Notes: generated by a model from the letters alone, not told the origin. A stretch of 64,000 nt of DNA from Pararhizobium sp. YC-54 (GCF_025847205.1 NZ_JAOYTH010000009.1:62001-126000), one strand, 5' to 3'; numbered from the stretch's first letter, positions 1-8,848 are shown. Made by a program: numbers and translations.

Positions 1-1
1 C

Positions 2-775
2 CGCATCAAGGTTTTCGGCAAGAACATCTATCGCACCGGCCTGCTCGGACGATTTATCGGTCTTGGCCACCTTTTGGCGCGGCTGCACGGTGTGGATCCG
101 AGCGAACTTGCCAATGCCAGTTCCATGCGCGAACAGCGCCAGTTCTTCGACGAGCGGCTCGCCCCCCTGTTCGACCGTCCGGTTATCCGCTGGATCACCA
201 GCCGCAAGAGCTCGCTATTCGGGCTCGGCATTCCGCCGCAGCAGTTCGACGAGCTGGCAAGCCTCAGCGCGGAAAAATCACTGGCGGGCGTGCTGCGCCA
301 TCGTCTCGAAAAGCTCTCCTGCCATTTTCCGCTGAAGGAAAACTACTTTGCCTGGCAGGCCTTTGCCCGCCGCTATCCGATGCCGCATGAAGGCGAACTG
401 CCCGTATACCTGCAGTCCGGCCGCCATGAGACGATCCGCAACAATGCCGAGCGCGTTCATGTACATCATGCCAGCTTTACCGAGCTTCTGGCCAAGAAGC
501 CCGCCGGTTCCGTCGATCGCTACGTGCTGCTCGACGCCCAGGACTGGATGAACGACCGCCAGCTCAACGACCTGTGGAGCGAAATCACCCGAACCTCGGC
601 TGAGGGCGCCATAGTGATCTTCCGGACCGCCGCCGAAGCCAGCATCCTGGAAGGTCGCGTCTCGGAAGCCCTGCTCGGACAATGGCGCTACGATGCATCA
701 CAGTCGCAGACGCTCAATCTGAAGGACCGCTCGGCAATCTATGGCGGCTTCCATATCTACAGGAAAGCAGCATGA
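2..775 (+). CDS. btaA: BtaA, S-adenosylmethionine:diacylglycerol 3-amino-3-carboxypropyltransferase (5' partial)
   Basis: The gene is cut by the left edge; the frame is open from base 2, so the N-terminus is missing. The visible 257 residues resemble the C-terminal two thirds of the DUF3419/BtaA family. BtaA transfers the aminocarboxypropyl group of S-adenosylmethionine to diacylglycerol, giving diacylglyceryl-homoserine, the first step of betaine-lipid (DGTS) synthesis. The TGA overlaps the ATG of the next gene (ATGA), and that gene is a BtaB-like N-methyltransferase, which strongly supports the pair. In rhizobia this pair is phosphate-starvation induced (family knowledge); the promoter lies outside the window. 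Confidence 0.85.
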   Translation, partial: RIKVFGKNIYRTGLLGRFIGLGHLLARLHGVDPSELANASSMREQRQFFDERLAPLFDRPVIRWITSRKSSLFGLGIPPQQFDELASLSAEKSLAGVLRHRLEKLSCHFPLKENYFAWQAFARRYPMPHEGELPVYLQSGRHETIRNNAERVHVHHASFTELLAKKPAGSVDRYVLLDAQDWMNDRQLNDLWSEITRTSAEGAIVIFRTAAEASILEGRVSEALLGQWRYDASQSQTLNLKDRSAIYGGFHIYRKAA

Positions 776-1440
776 CGGCGATCGAGACCGGTGCGGACAG
801 CAGCCATGCCGACCGCATGGACCGGATGTATCGCACGCAGCGGCATTTCTACGATCTGACCAGGAAATACTATCTGTTCGGACGCGACACGCTGATCCGC
901 GAACTCGACATCCCCGCTGGCGCCAGCGTGCTGGAAATAGGCTGCGGCACAGGCCGCAATCTGGCGCTGATCGGCCGGCGGTTTCCGCACGCCCGCCTGT
1001 ACGGGCTCGATATTTCCGCCGAGATGTTGATTTCGGCGCAGGCCAAACTGGCCCGGGAAGGCCGTAAGGACGCAGTGCTGCGCGTTGCCGACGCGACCGG
1101 TTTCACTTCCGGCGAATTCGGCCAGCCCGGCTTTGACCGCATCGTTGTTTCCTATGCGCTTTCCATGATCCCGGAATGGGAAAAGGCAATCGACGCGGCG
1201 ATCGGCGCGCTCAATCCGGGCGGTTCGCTGCACATCGCCGATTTCGGCCAGCAGGAGCGCCTGCCCCGCCTATTCCGGCGCGGCCTTCAGGGCTGGCTCA
1301 AGCGGTTCCACGTCACGCCGCGAAAGACCATGGCAACAGTGCTTGAGGCCAAGGCTGAAGCCCTTGGTGATGCGCTTGCGTTCCGCTCTATCGGCCGCGG
1401 CTACGCATGGCTCTTCACTTATCGCCGCCTGACGCAATAG
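772..1440 (+). CDS. btaB: BtaB, diacylglyceryl-homoserine N-methyltransferase
   Basis: 222-residue class I SAM-dependent methyltransferase. The glycine-rich SAM motif VLEIGCGTGRN lies at about residues 53-63, followed by an acidic residue in YGLDIS. It would trimethylate diacylglyceryl-homoserine to the betaine lipid DGTS at the inner membrane. Start chosen at the ATG overlapping the btaA stop by 4 nt, a typical coupled arrangement; an upstream in-frame extension lies wholly inside btaA and was not used. The assignment rests on the neighbour as much as on the sequence, since class I methyltransferases are generic. Confidence 0.85.
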   Translation: MTAIETGADSSHADRMDRMYRTQRHFYDLTRKYYLFGRDTLIRELDIPAGASVLEIGCGTGRNLALIGRRFPHARLYGLDISAEMLISAQAKLAREGRKDAVLRVADATGFTSGEFGQPGFDRIVVSYALSMIPEWEKAIDAAIGALNPGGSLHIADFGQQERLPRLFRRGLQGWLKRFHVTPRKTMATVLEAKAEALGDALAFRSIGRGYAWLFTYRRLTQ

Positions 1441-1658
1441 GCCGCCGCAAGCCCCGCATGATCCTGCCGGTCTATGATTTGACCGGCCGTAAACCACTCC
1501 TTTTTGGTCCGTGGCGCCACTTTTGCAATTGTAGCTTGAAACTAACTCATTTTTTACGATGATGTGATGAAGATGAGGCTCAGGCCTCCGGGGGAATTCA
1601 CATCAGCGGATATCATCGTGTGAGGCAGCTTCGTCGATCGTTTCAGAACGGGACCCCC
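1441..1658 (+). other. Intergenic region, btaB to GH25 lysozyme
   Basis: About 218 bases without a gene. A GCCGGTC/GACCGGC inverted repeat near 1467-1488 could fold but lacks a following T tract. An AT-richer stretch at 1500-1560 is a plausible promoter area for the lysozyme gene; I could not assign boxes with confidence. Confidence 0.4.
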
Positions 1659-2459
1659 ATGCGCCGGCTATTCCTGGCTCTCTTGCCTATTGTGAGCCTC
1701 CTTTCCGCCTGTACCTCGACAGACTACGATCTCGTCTCCACGGCATCCATCCCGCCCAAATTCCATGACAAGGATCCGCAGGATTTCGGCGCACGCACGC
1801 CACAGCATCATAATATCCACGGCGTCGATGTCTCGAAATGGCAGGGCGACGTCGACTGGGCCAAGGTGAAGGGTTCCGGCGTTTCGTTTGCCTTCATCAA
1901 GGCGACCGAAGGCAAAGACAGGATCGATGCGAAATTCAGCGAATACTGGCAGCAGGCCCGCGCCGCCGGCCTGCCCTATGCGCCCTATCATTTCTACTAT
2001 TTCTGCTCGACGGCCGACCAGCAGGCCGACTGGTTCATCGCCAATGTGCCGAAGAGCGCCGTATACCTGCCGCCGGTTCTCGATGTGGAATGGAACGGCG
2101 AATCCAAGACCTGCCGCTACCGGCCGTCGCCACTGACCGTCCAGACCGAAATGAAGCGTTTCATGGACCGGCTGGAAGCGCATTACGGCAAACGCCCCAT
2201 CATCTATACCTCGGTCGATTTCCATCGCGACAATCTCGTCGGCCAGTTCAAGGACTATCATTTCTGGGTTCGTTCGGTCGCGGCACACCCGACGGAAATC
2301 TACGCGGAACGCCGCTGGGCCTTCTGGCAATATACCAGCACCGGCGTGATCCCCGGCATCGACGGCAACGCTGACATCAATGTGTTCGCCGGATCGCCGA
2401 AGAACTGGACGAACTGGGTGGCGGCGGTCTCCAAGGCGCGCGAACAAGCCCAGAATTGA
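1659..2459 (+). CDS. GH25-family lysozyme, lipoprotein
   Basis: 266 residues. The N-terminus is a lipoprotein signal: basic MRR, hydrophobic stretch and lipobox LLSAC with the lipidated Cys at residue 18. From about residue 52 the protein follows the glycosyl hydrolase family 25 (N-acetylmuramidase) pattern: HGVDVSKWQG with the strand-1 Asp, AFIKATEG, then VLDVEW with the catalytic Asp/Glu pair near residues 142 and 144, and a late FWQYTS. It probably cleaves peptidoglycan from the periplasmic face of the outer or inner membrane. Start is the ATG at 1659, giving a clean signal sequence; an upstream GTG in frame would add 13 residues ahead of the lipobox. A lytic transglycosylase follows on the same strand. 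Confidence 0.85.
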   Translation: MRRLFLALLPIVSLLSACTSTDYDLVSTASIPPKFHDKDPQDFGARTPQHHNIHGVDVSKWQGDVDWAKVKGSGVSFAFIKATEGKDRIDAKFSEYWQQARAAGLPYAPYHFYYFCSTADQQADWFIANVPKSAVYLPPVLDVEWNGESKTCRYRPSPLTVQTEMKRFMDRLEAHYGKRPIIYTSVDFHRDNLVGQFKDYHFWVRSVAAHPTEIYAERRWAFWQYTSTGVIPGIDGNADINVFAGSPKNWTNWVAAVSKAREQAQN

Positions 2460-2595
2460 GCCCGTAAAAAGGGGGCATTTCTTCTTTCCGCCCCATTGCC
2501 GTGCGACAGCGGCTCTCATAATTTCAACGATAGCTGCGGCCGGTTTTATGAGGCCGCCTTCGGCCGGCTCCGGCCCGACACAACAAGGACTCGCG

Positions 2596-3804
2596 ATGAC
2601 ACGCAGCACACTGCGCTCCGTTCTTTCGATCGGTTTTCTCACCCTTTTGGCCTCATCTGCCCTTGCGCAACAGGCGGCCGTACCTGCCGCTCCGTGTGGC
2701 GGTGATCTCGCCACCTTCCTGCAGGGCGTCAAGGCCGAGGCGATTGCCAAGGGCATTCCCGCCGAGGCCGTCGATCGCGCGCTGGCCGGCGCTTCCATCT
2801 CCGAAAAGGTGCTGGGCCGCGACCGCGCCCAGGGTGTCTTCAAGCAGAGCTTTACCGAATTCTCCCAGCGCACCGTCAGCAAGGCGCGGCTGGATATCGG
2901 CGCCAAGAAGATGAAGGAATATGCAGCCGTCTTCGAACGCGCCGAGAAGGAATTCGGCGTTCCGGCCCCGGTGATCACCGCATTCTGGGCAATGGAAACG
3001 GATTTTGGCGCGGTCCAGGGCGATTTCAACACCCGCAACGCGCTGGTGACGCTGGCCCATGACTGCCGCCGCCCTGAAATGTTCCGCCCGCAACTGATCG
3101 CCGCGATCGAGATGGTCCAGCACGGCGACCTCGATCCGGAAACCACGACCGGCGCGTGGGCCGGCGAGATCGGCCAGGTCCAGATGCTGCCGGAAGACAT
3201 TATCGCGCAGGGCATGGACGGCGATGGCGACGGCCATGTGAACCTCAAGCAGAGCTCGCCGGACGCGATCCTGACGGCCGCAAAATTCATCAAGAGCCTC
3301 GGCTTCACTGCCGGCCAGCCCTGGATCCAGGAAGTGAGCCTGCCGGAAAACCTGCCCTGGGAGAAGACCGGGCTGCAGGCCGGCATGACTGCCGGCGACT
3401 GGTTCGCGCTCGGCGTCAAGCCACGCGACGGCAATACCGCCTTCCCGCAGCTTGCCTCATCGCTGGTCATCCCACAGGGTCGCCACGGCGTCGCCTTCCT
3501 GACCTATCCGAACTTCAACATCTATCTCGAATGGAACCAGTCGTTCATCTACACGACCTCGGCTGCCTATTTCGCCACCCGGCTGGCAGGCGCTCCGTCT
3601 TACGACACGCATGATCCGGAACCGGGATTGAACGACGAGGGCATGAAGGCACTGCAGACGAAGCTGCAGGGCATGGGCCATGACGTCGGCAAGATCGACG
3701 GCATCCTTGGCTCCGGCACACGTGCGGCCCTTCAGAAGGAGCAGCTGCGTCTCGGCATTCCCGCCGATGGCTGGGCAACGCCGGCCGTTCTCAGCGCTCT
3801 GTAA
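2596..3804 (+). CDS. Lytic murein transglycosylase, MltB family, with C-terminal peptidoglycan-binding domain
   Basis: 402 residues. A cleavable signal peptide ends near ALAQQ (residue 25). The SLT_2/MltB fold follows, with the catalytic Glu in AFWAMETDFG at about residue 134 and the GEIGQVQMLP stretch typical of the family. The last 60 residues (GMKALQTKLQGMGH onward) form a PG_binding_1 domain. It makes 1,6-anhydromuropeptides from periplasmic murein. The ATG at 2596 is chosen because it opens directly into the signal peptide; a longer in-frame reading overlaps the lysozyme gene. Its 3' end overlaps the convergent antiporter gene by 14 nt. Confidence 0.87.
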   Translation: MTRSTLRSVLSIGFLTLLASSALAQQAAVPAAPCGGDLATFLQGVKAEAIAKGIPAEAVDRALAGASISEKVLGRDRAQGVFKQSFTEFSQRTVSKARLDIGAKKMKEYAAVFERAEKEFGVPAPVITAFWAMETDFGAVQGDFNTRNALVTLAHDCRRPEMFRPQLIAAIEMVQHGDLDPETTTGAWAGEIGQVQMLPEDIIAQGMDGDGDGHVNLKQSSPDAILTAAKFIKSLGFTAGQPWIQEVSLPENLPWEKTGLQAGMTAGDWFALGVKPRDGNTAFPQLASSLVIPQGRHGVAFLTYPNFNIYLEWNQSFIYTTSAAYFATRLAGAPSYDTHDPEPGLNDEGMKALQTKLQGMGHDVGKIDGILGSGTRAALQKEQLRLGIPADGWATPAVLSAL

Positions 3805-5230
3805 GGTCCGTTTCGGGAGTATCCGCTTCGAGCTTGTTTTCCAATCTTGCCCGCCGCCGGTGGTGGCGGGCAAGACGGAACGCCCGGTAGCGCAGCTTCA
3901 GCGACCAGCGGGCACCGGCAAGTGCCGCACCCCGCTTCGACACTTCGCTCAATTCGCGCGCATAGGCGATCGCGAAGGCCTTGCGATAGGTCAGCAGATG
4001 TTCGGAAGCGATGTTTTCCAGCCGGTGCATCATGCTGACCCAGAGCGGCGAGACCAGCAACGAGACCGCCGTGACGGCGATTGCGACCTTGTAGGTATCA
4101 AACTGCAGGACGCCGGCACCAAGACCCGCCGCAGCAAGCACGAAGGAGAACTCGCCGATCTGCGCCATCGACAGGCCGGCGACCAGGGCGATCTGCGGCG
4201 ATGAGCCGGTTTTGCGCAGCAGGAAAATGTTCAAGACGGTCTTGGCGGCAATGACGATCAGCGCAGCGATCAGCACCGACCAGAAATTCTCGCCGATGAA
4301 AGTCAAGTCGATCAACAGCCCGATCGACAGGAAGAAGACCACCAGCAGCACGCTCTGGATCGGCTCGATCACCGGAATGACCCGGCTGCGCAGCGTCGAG
4401 TTGCCGATTACGATGCCGGACAAAAATGCGCCATAGGCCGGCGACATGCCGGCAAGGCCCGAAATGGCGGCGGCGCCGAAGCAGACGGCAAGCGCCCCAA
4501 GCGCCAGTATCTCGACCTTATCCTCGACCGCCTCGCTATAGGGAACCTTCAACTTGCCGTGGCGGCCGAACCACCAGAGCAGGGCCGCCAGAATGGCGAT
4601 GGCGATGACCATTTTGATCGCGATCGTTGCGAAATGCGTCTCCTCACCGCCAAGGCTTGAGACCAGGATCAGCATGGGAACAACGGCGATATCCTGCGCA
4701 ATCAGCACCCCGACGGCGATCCGCCCGGTCTCGCTGCGCAACTCGCCCATGTCCTCAAGCATCTTCATGGCAACGACGGTGGAGGACATCGCGATGACGA
4801 AGCCGAGGATCAGCCCCTCCGCCATGGTTGCGCCGGTGATCAGCGCGATCAGCCCCGCTGCTGCGATGGCTGCGATCACCTGCCCGCCCGCAACCAGCAA
4901 AGCCTGGCGCAGGCTCAGCACAAAGGCCTTGATTGACAGTTCCATGCCGATGAAGAACAAAAGGACGACAACGCCCATCTCGGCAAGCAGCGTGACGTTG
5001 GCGCTGGCGGAGATGAAACCGAACCCCGTCGGCCCCAGGGCAACGCCGGCCAGAATGAAACCGACCAGCGGCGGCTGGCGCAGGCGCAGAAAACCCAGCC
5101 CCAGAATGGCGGCGACCGCCACCACGATCGCGATGGGGATAAGCCCCTGCCCCTCATGTGCGGCGGCGGCGATGGATTGTGTCGTCACGGGCTCCAGCAG
5201 GTCATCCTTCCCATCTGTGGCGCGGTTCAA
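3791..5230 (-). CDS. Monovalent cation:proton antiporter, CPA2 family
   Basis: 479 residues with about 12 hydrophobic segments of the Na+/H+ exchanger fold (KefB/KefC/YbaL-like), for example RQPPLVGFILAGVALGP near residue 50, the family's first conserved repeat. It lacks the large C-terminal RCK/TrkA-N domain of KefB; after the membrane part only a basic tail of roughly 90 residues remains. It would exchange K+ or Na+ for H+ across the inner membrane. The start is uncertain: an in-frame stop lies just upstream, leaving a TTG at 5230 or a GTG about 15 codons later. The gene is divergent from the EamA exporter at 5307. Confidence 0.82.
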   Translation of the reverse strand: MNRATDGKDDLLEPVTTQSIAAAAHEGQGLIPIAIVVAVAAILGLGFLRLRQPPLVGFILAGVALGPTGFGFISASANVTLLAEMGVVVLLFFIGMELSIKAFVLSLRQALLVAGGQVIAAIAAAGLIALITGATMAEGLILGFVIAMSSTVVAMKMLEDMGELRSETGRIAVGVLIAQDIAVVPMLILVSSLGGEETHFATIAIKMVIAIAILAALLWWFGRHGKLKVPYSEAVEDKVEILALGALAVCFGAAAISGLAGMSPAYGAFLSGIVIGNSTLRSRVIPVIEPIQSVLLVVFFLSIGLLIDLTFIGENFWSVLIAALIVIAAKTVLNIFLLRKTGSSPQIALVAGLSMAQIGEFSFVLAAAGLGAGVLQFDTYKVAIAVTAVSLLVSPLWVSMMHRLENIASEHLLTYRKAFAIAYARELSEVSKRGAALAGARWSLKLRYRAFRLARHHRRRARLENKLEADTPETDLTER

Positions 5231-5306
5231 GAATCGGGTGGATAAATCCCCTCATACGTCATAACCGTCGTTATGTTCCGAATGAGGCAGGGGAAGGTCA
5301 AGTCAC

Positions 5307-6251
5307 ATGCACGCGAAAACGGACGGTTTGCAGAACCGCATGACGCTGGCCACCTGGGGTCTTCTGGCTCTGCTCGGGCTGATCTGGGGCGGCTCGTTCT
5401 TTTTCGCGCGCATCGCCATTCAGCATGTGCCGGCGTTTACGCTTGTTCTGCTGCGCGTGGCGCTGGCCGCGTTGGCGCTGCATATCTACGTGTTCGGCCG
5501 CCATGACATCTACCGCGAACTGAAGGCGCGCTGGCCGCAGTTCCTGCTTCTGGGCCTGATCAACAACGCCATTCCGCACACCTTCATTTTTCTCGGCCAG
5601 ACACAGATCGGCGCGGGCCTCGCAGCCATCCTCAACGCCACCACGCCTGTCTGGACGGTGCTGATCGCCAATGCACTGACGCAGGACGAGAAGCTGAGCC
5701 TTGCCAAGATCACCGGCTGCCTGCTCGGCCTTGCCGGTACGGCGGTTCTGATCGGCCCAAGCGCGCTGCCCGGCCTGACGCAGGCAGGCAGCAGCATTCC
5801 GCTCTGGGCCTTGCTTTTTCCGGTGGCAGCGGCGATCAGCTATGGTTTTGCCGCGACCTACGGCAAGCGCTTCCGGGGACTGGCAGCCCCCGTCACGGCG
5901 GCCGGACAGCTCACCGCATCGACGCTGATCATGCTGCCACTCTCCCTGGCCGTCGATCAGCCATGGCAGCTGGCATTCCCGCCGATGACCTCCGTGCTGG
6001 CGATCCTGGCATTGGCACTTCTTTCGACCGCTTACGGCTACATCCTTTTCTTTCGCATCATGAGCCGCGCCGGCGCCACCAATACGTCGCTGGTTACTCT
6101 CCTGGTGCCTCCGAGCGCCATTCTCCTCGGTTTTCTCTTCCTTGGGGAAACGCTGGAACAAACCGATATCGCCGGCATGCTGCTGATCGCCGCTGGCCTC
6201 GTCGTCCTCGACGGCCGCCTGCTGCCCGGCCGCCGCGCGCAAACGCAATGA
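5307..6251 (+). CDS. DMT-superfamily (EamA) transporter
   Basis: 314 residues, ten predicted transmembrane helices arranged as two EamA repeats; the first repeat carries LLALLGLIWGGSFFFARIA, the family signature. Such proteins are usually inner-membrane exporters of amino acids, nucleosides or other metabolites; the substrate cannot be read from the sequence. The ATG at 5307 is taken as start; a second ATG 11 codons later, closer to the first helix, is also possible. It is divergent from the CPA2 antiporter, leaving about 76 bp for two promoters. Confidence 0.82.
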   Translation: MHAKTDGLQNRMTLATWGLLALLGLIWGGSFFFARIAIQHVPAFTLVLLRVALAALALHIYVFGRHDIYRELKARWPQFLLLGLINNAIPHTFIFLGQTQIGAGLAAILNATTPVWTVLIANALTQDEKLSLAKITGCLLGLAGTAVLIGPSALPGLTQAGSSIPLWALLFPVAAAISYGFAATYGKRFRGLAAPVTAAGQLTASTLIMLPLSLAVDQPWQLAFPPMTSVLAILALALLSTAYGYILFFRIMSRAGATNTSLVTLLVPPSAILLGFLFLGETLEQTDIAGMLLIAAGLVVLDGRLLPGRRAQTQ

Positions 6252-6506
6252 AGGAATCAAACGGCCGATCGAGCGTTCATGCTGTGTCCAATCGGTCACT
6301 CACGGCGCATTTCAGTGCGTTACATTAACCAGATCGAAGACATTGTGAAAAAATTGTGGCAACCAGGAAAATACTATAAAATCATCAGTTTAACCCTGTG
6401 AATAAGCTGAGGCGGCAGCGTAAATGCCGCAACGCAGCATAACTTTTCCTTTCAAGCGTGACATTTTCCTCCTATCGTTCCCCGGTCAACGCAAGGAGGG
6501 CCGGTT
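6252..6506 (+). other. Intergenic leader upstream of the miniprotein
   Basis: About 255 bases without a gene. AT-rich around 6330-6400, a plausible promoter zone. A GCGGCA/TGCCGC hairpin lies at about 6411-6429. No T tract follows, so it is more likely leader structure than a terminator. Confidence 0.4.
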
Positions 6507-6584
6507 ATGGGAATGACACATTCGTTGAATGTCCTCATGATAAGTGCAGCGTTCGTATTCGTTGCAACCATGCTTTTCATCTGA
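6507..6584 (+). CDS. Candidate 25-residue single-span membrane miniprotein
   Basis: A 26-codon ORF starts with ATG at 6507, preceded by an almost ideal Shine-Dalgarno (AAGGAGGG, 6493-6500). The product begins MGMTHSLNVLM and is uniformly hydrophobic from residue 7 to the end, closing with FVFVATMLFI: one short membrane helix. A rho-independent terminator lies about 120 nt downstream, consistent with a small monocistronic transcript. I do not recognise a family. The strong ribosome site, the all-hydrophobic composition and the otherwise empty 520-bp gap argue that it is translated. Confidence 0.55.
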   Translation: MGMTHSLNVLMISAAFVFVATMLFI

Positions 6585-6702
6585 AAGCATCAGCAAACAG
6601 TCCAGCCGACGCAGAAGGGCTTTAAGACCGCAATCCATTGCAGCAATATCCAGCCAGGCAAGACGCTCCACGAAGGACCGCAAACCTAAAGCTGCCAAAG
6701 AC

Positions 6703-6741
6703 AAAAAGCCCTTGAAACCATCCGGTCTCAAGGGCTTTTTC
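6703..6741. terminator. Bidirectional rho-independent terminator
   Basis: Perfect 13-bp arms AAAAAGCCCTTGA / TCAAGGGCTTTTT separated by 12 nt, with a run of T on either strand. It can end the miniprotein transcript on the plus strand and metF on the minus strand. Confidence 0.85.
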
Positions 6742-6770
6742 TATTTGAGACGGCACACCGCTTGCCATTC

Positions 6771-7697
6771 TCAGGCAGCGGCACCCGCTGACCGGGACTG
6801 AACCGTAGCCGGTGCCAGCCGTTCAAACCCAACCAGATCGCACACGGCCGCGACCAGCGGCGACCGGTTCATCGTGTAGATATGGAAATCGCGAAGGCCG
6901 CGCCGGGCCAGATCGACGATCTGCTCGGCCGCGATATGCGTGGCTTCCTTGAAGCGTTCCTCCGGGCTTTCATCCAGATGGACCAGCCGCGTGACGATCG
7001 CGTCTGGAACCTTTGCCCCGCAGAGCCCGGCGAACCTGGTGATCGCCGCCAGATTGTTGATCGGCATGATTCCGGGAACGACCGGGATATTGATGCCCGC
7101 GCGCCTGACGCGCTCGAGATAGCGCTCGAAATCATTGTTGTCGAAAAAGAACTGGGTGAGCGCCCGCGTCGCGCCATTGTCGACCTTGCGTTTCAGCATG
7201 TCGATATCGGCATCGACATCCGGGCTTTCCGGGTGTTTTTCCGGATAGGCGGACACCGAAATCTCGAAATCCCCCTTCGCCCGAAGTGCCGAAACCAGCG
7301 CCGCGGCATTCTCATATCCATCCGGAAAGGGCTCGTAGCGCACCCCGATACCGCCCTGCGGGTCGCCGCGCAGCGCCACGAAATGGCGAACGCCATTGTC
7401 GATGAACTCCGCGACAACGGCATCGACTTCCGCTTTGGCCGCCCCCACGCATGTCAGGTGCGCAGCGGTGCTGGCGATCCCCTCGTCGTGGATCATCCGC
7501 CGCACGGCAGTCAGCGAACGCGCCTTGGTGGAGCCGCCGGCGCCATAGGTCATCGTTACGAAAGCGGGATCGAAGGCAGACAGCGCCGTGACCGTCTCGA
7601 ACAGCTGGACTTCCATATCGTCGTTCTTCGGCGGGAAATACTCGAAGGAAAGCTTCAGGTTTCCGCGTTCGGCCGGGTAAAGGGTGTGTATCGGCAT
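6771..7697 (-). CDS. metF: Methylenetetrahydrofolate reductase
   Basis: 308 residues, the usual length for bacterial MetF. Recognisable family blocks are LSFEYFPPKND near the N-terminus (with the catalytic Glu), VTMTYGAGGSTK, LRGDPQGG and FFFDNNDFERY. It is a FAD enzyme that reduces 5,10-methylene-THF to 5-methyl-THF for methionine synthesis. The start at 7697 follows the upstream gene's TGA by one base and has a GGAAGGA ribosome site; a longer frame runs into that gene. It is co-transcribed with an ArsR-methyltransferase regulator, so control by S-adenosylhomocysteine is likely. Confidence 0.94.
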   Translation of the reverse strand: MPIHTLYPAERGNLKLSFEYFPPKNDDMEVQLFETVTALSAFDPAFVTMTYGAGGSTKARSLTAVRRMIHDEGIASTAAHLTCVGAAKAEVDAVVAEFIDNGVRHFVALRGDPQGGIGVRYEPFPDGYENAAALVSALRAKGDFEISVSAYPEKHPESPDVDADIDMLKRKVDNGATRALTQFFFDNNDFERYLERVRRAGINIPVVPGIMPINNLAAITRFAGLCGAKVPDAIVTRLVHLDESPEERFKEATHIAAEQIVDLARRGLRDFHIYTMNRSPLVAAVCDLVGFERLAPATVQSRSAGAAA

Positions 7698-7698
7698 G

Positions 7699-8727
7699 TC
7701 ATGTCCTTCCGGCATAGGCGAGAGCGCGGTTGCTCTCAGGTGTATCGGATGCGACGGCCTGCCGCTGGTCGCGCGCAAGCCAGATCGTCACCGTCAGCTG
7801 CCGGTCACGATCCGTGTCCGGGGTCAGGTCCACCGTCTCCTCGACGGCCAGCCCGGCCTTCTCCAGCCAATCGGCCATCGTCTGGCGCGAAAAGCCGAGC
7901 CGCAAATGCGCATGCTCATCGCGCAGATATTCCAGCGCATGCGGCGCAAGATCGATGATCGCCAGCCGGCCACCGGGCACGAGCATGCGGGCAGCCTCGG
8001 CAATCGCCGCCTGCGGCTGCTGCAGGAAGTGCAGGACCTGATGGATGACAACGAGATCGAACTGGCGGCCGTCGAGCGGCAGGTTGAAGATATCGCCGTG
8101 GCGGATCGAGGCCTTGGTGATACCGGCGCGATCGAGATTGGCGCGAGCCACGGCCAGCATGTCGCGGCTGGCATCGACGCCGACACCGCGGCGGTAAAGG
8201 CCTTCGAAAAGCTGGAGGATGCGGCCCGTGCCGGTGCCAAGATCGAGCAGGCCGTCAACCGGCTCCGTGCCGACGACCTTCTTCAAGGCAGCTTCGACAT
8301 CCGCTTCGCTGACATGCAGGCGGCGCAGCTCATCCCATTCGGCGGCGTTGCGGCTGAAATAGTCCTGTGCCTTTTCGGACCGGGCCTGTTTCAGCGCCAC
8401 CAGCCGCTCGCCGTCGCGCCGCAGCACCGCATCCGCAATGTCGGAGGCCGAAAGCAGATCCCGCACCAGCGCGACACCCGCCCCCTCGCCCCTCAGGCGA
8501 AAATAGGCCCAGGCGCCCTCCTGATAACGATCGATCAGCGCGACTTCGGCAAGCAGCTTGAGATGGCGGGAAATTCGGGGCTGCGATTGACCAAGAATTT
8601 CGGTAAGATCGGTGACGGTCAGGTCGCCGGCAGCCAGGAGCGCCAGAAGACGCATGCGCGTCGGCTCGCCCGCCGCCTTCAGCACGTCCACCAACTCGTC
8701 CAGTCCCAGCCCGTGCTCGCGCGCCAT
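7699..8727 (-). CDS. ArsR-family regulator fused to a SAM-dependent methyltransferase (SahR-like)
   Basis: 342 residues with two domains. Residues 10-80 are an ArsR winged helix (EPTRMRLLALLAAGDLTVTDL, then SQPRISRHLKLL). Residues about 145-310 are a class I methyltransferase with LLDLGTGTGRILQLFEG. In alphaproteobacteria this fusion sits beside metF and is associated with the SahR regulon, which senses S-adenosylhomocysteine and represses methionine-cycle genes (family knowledge). The ATG at 8727 has an AGG ribosome site 6 nt upstream; GTG 8745 and ATG 8739 are alternatives but overlap the operator. The methyltransferase domain may serve as ligand sensor rather than enzyme. Confidence 0.88.
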   Translation of the reverse strand: MAREHGLGLDELVDVLKAAGEPTRMRLLALLAAGDLTVTDLTEILGQSQPRISRHLKLLAEVALIDRYQEGAWAYFRLRGEGAGVALVRDLLSASDIADAVLRRDGERLVALKQARSEKAQDYFSRNAAEWDELRRLHVSEADVEAALKKVVGTEPVDGLLDLGTGTGRILQLFEGLYRRGVGVDASRDMLAVARANLDRAGITKASIRHGDIFNLPLDGRQFDLVVIHQVLHFLQQPQAAIAEAARMLVPGGRLAIIDLAPHALEYLRDEHAHLRLGFSRQTMADWLEKAGLAVEETVDLTPDTDRDRQLTVTIWLARDQRQAVASDTPESNRALAYAGRT

Positions 8728-8742
8728 CACAAACCTCATCAA

Positions 8743-8764
8743 CACATAAAGATATGTTTATGTG
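8743..8764. promoter_or_regulatory. Palindromic operator for the ArsR/SahR-like regulator
   Basis: 22-bp nearly perfect inverted repeat, CACATAAA-GATATG-TTTATGTG, only one central pair mismatched. It lies 15-36 nt upstream of the chosen start of the regulator gene, as expected for autoregulation of the regulator-metF operon. Confidence 0.75.
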
Positions 8765-8819
8765 ATTTTTGGATTCTCTGCAAGTTGAAATGTGGCCTTG
8801 GCCACAGGCAGCAGGAAAG

Positions 8820-8848
8820 GAAAAAGGCGGCCCAAGCGGACCGCCTTG
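8820..8848 (-). terminator. Rho-independent terminator of ettA transcript
   Basis: Stem AAGGCGGTCC / GGGCCGCCTT with a GCTT loop, read on the minus strand, followed by TTT. It lies between ettA and the regulator operon, both transcribed leftward. Confidence 0.75.

Noticed and set aside
1668..3470. 600-codon minus-strand open frame
   Set aside because: It is antisense to the lysozyme and transglycosylase genes, low-complexity in composition, no recognisable domain.
6544..6801. 85-codon plus-strand frame across the terminator
   Set aside because: It runs through a perfect rho-independent terminator, is Lys/Arg/Ser-rich without motif, and has no ribosome site.
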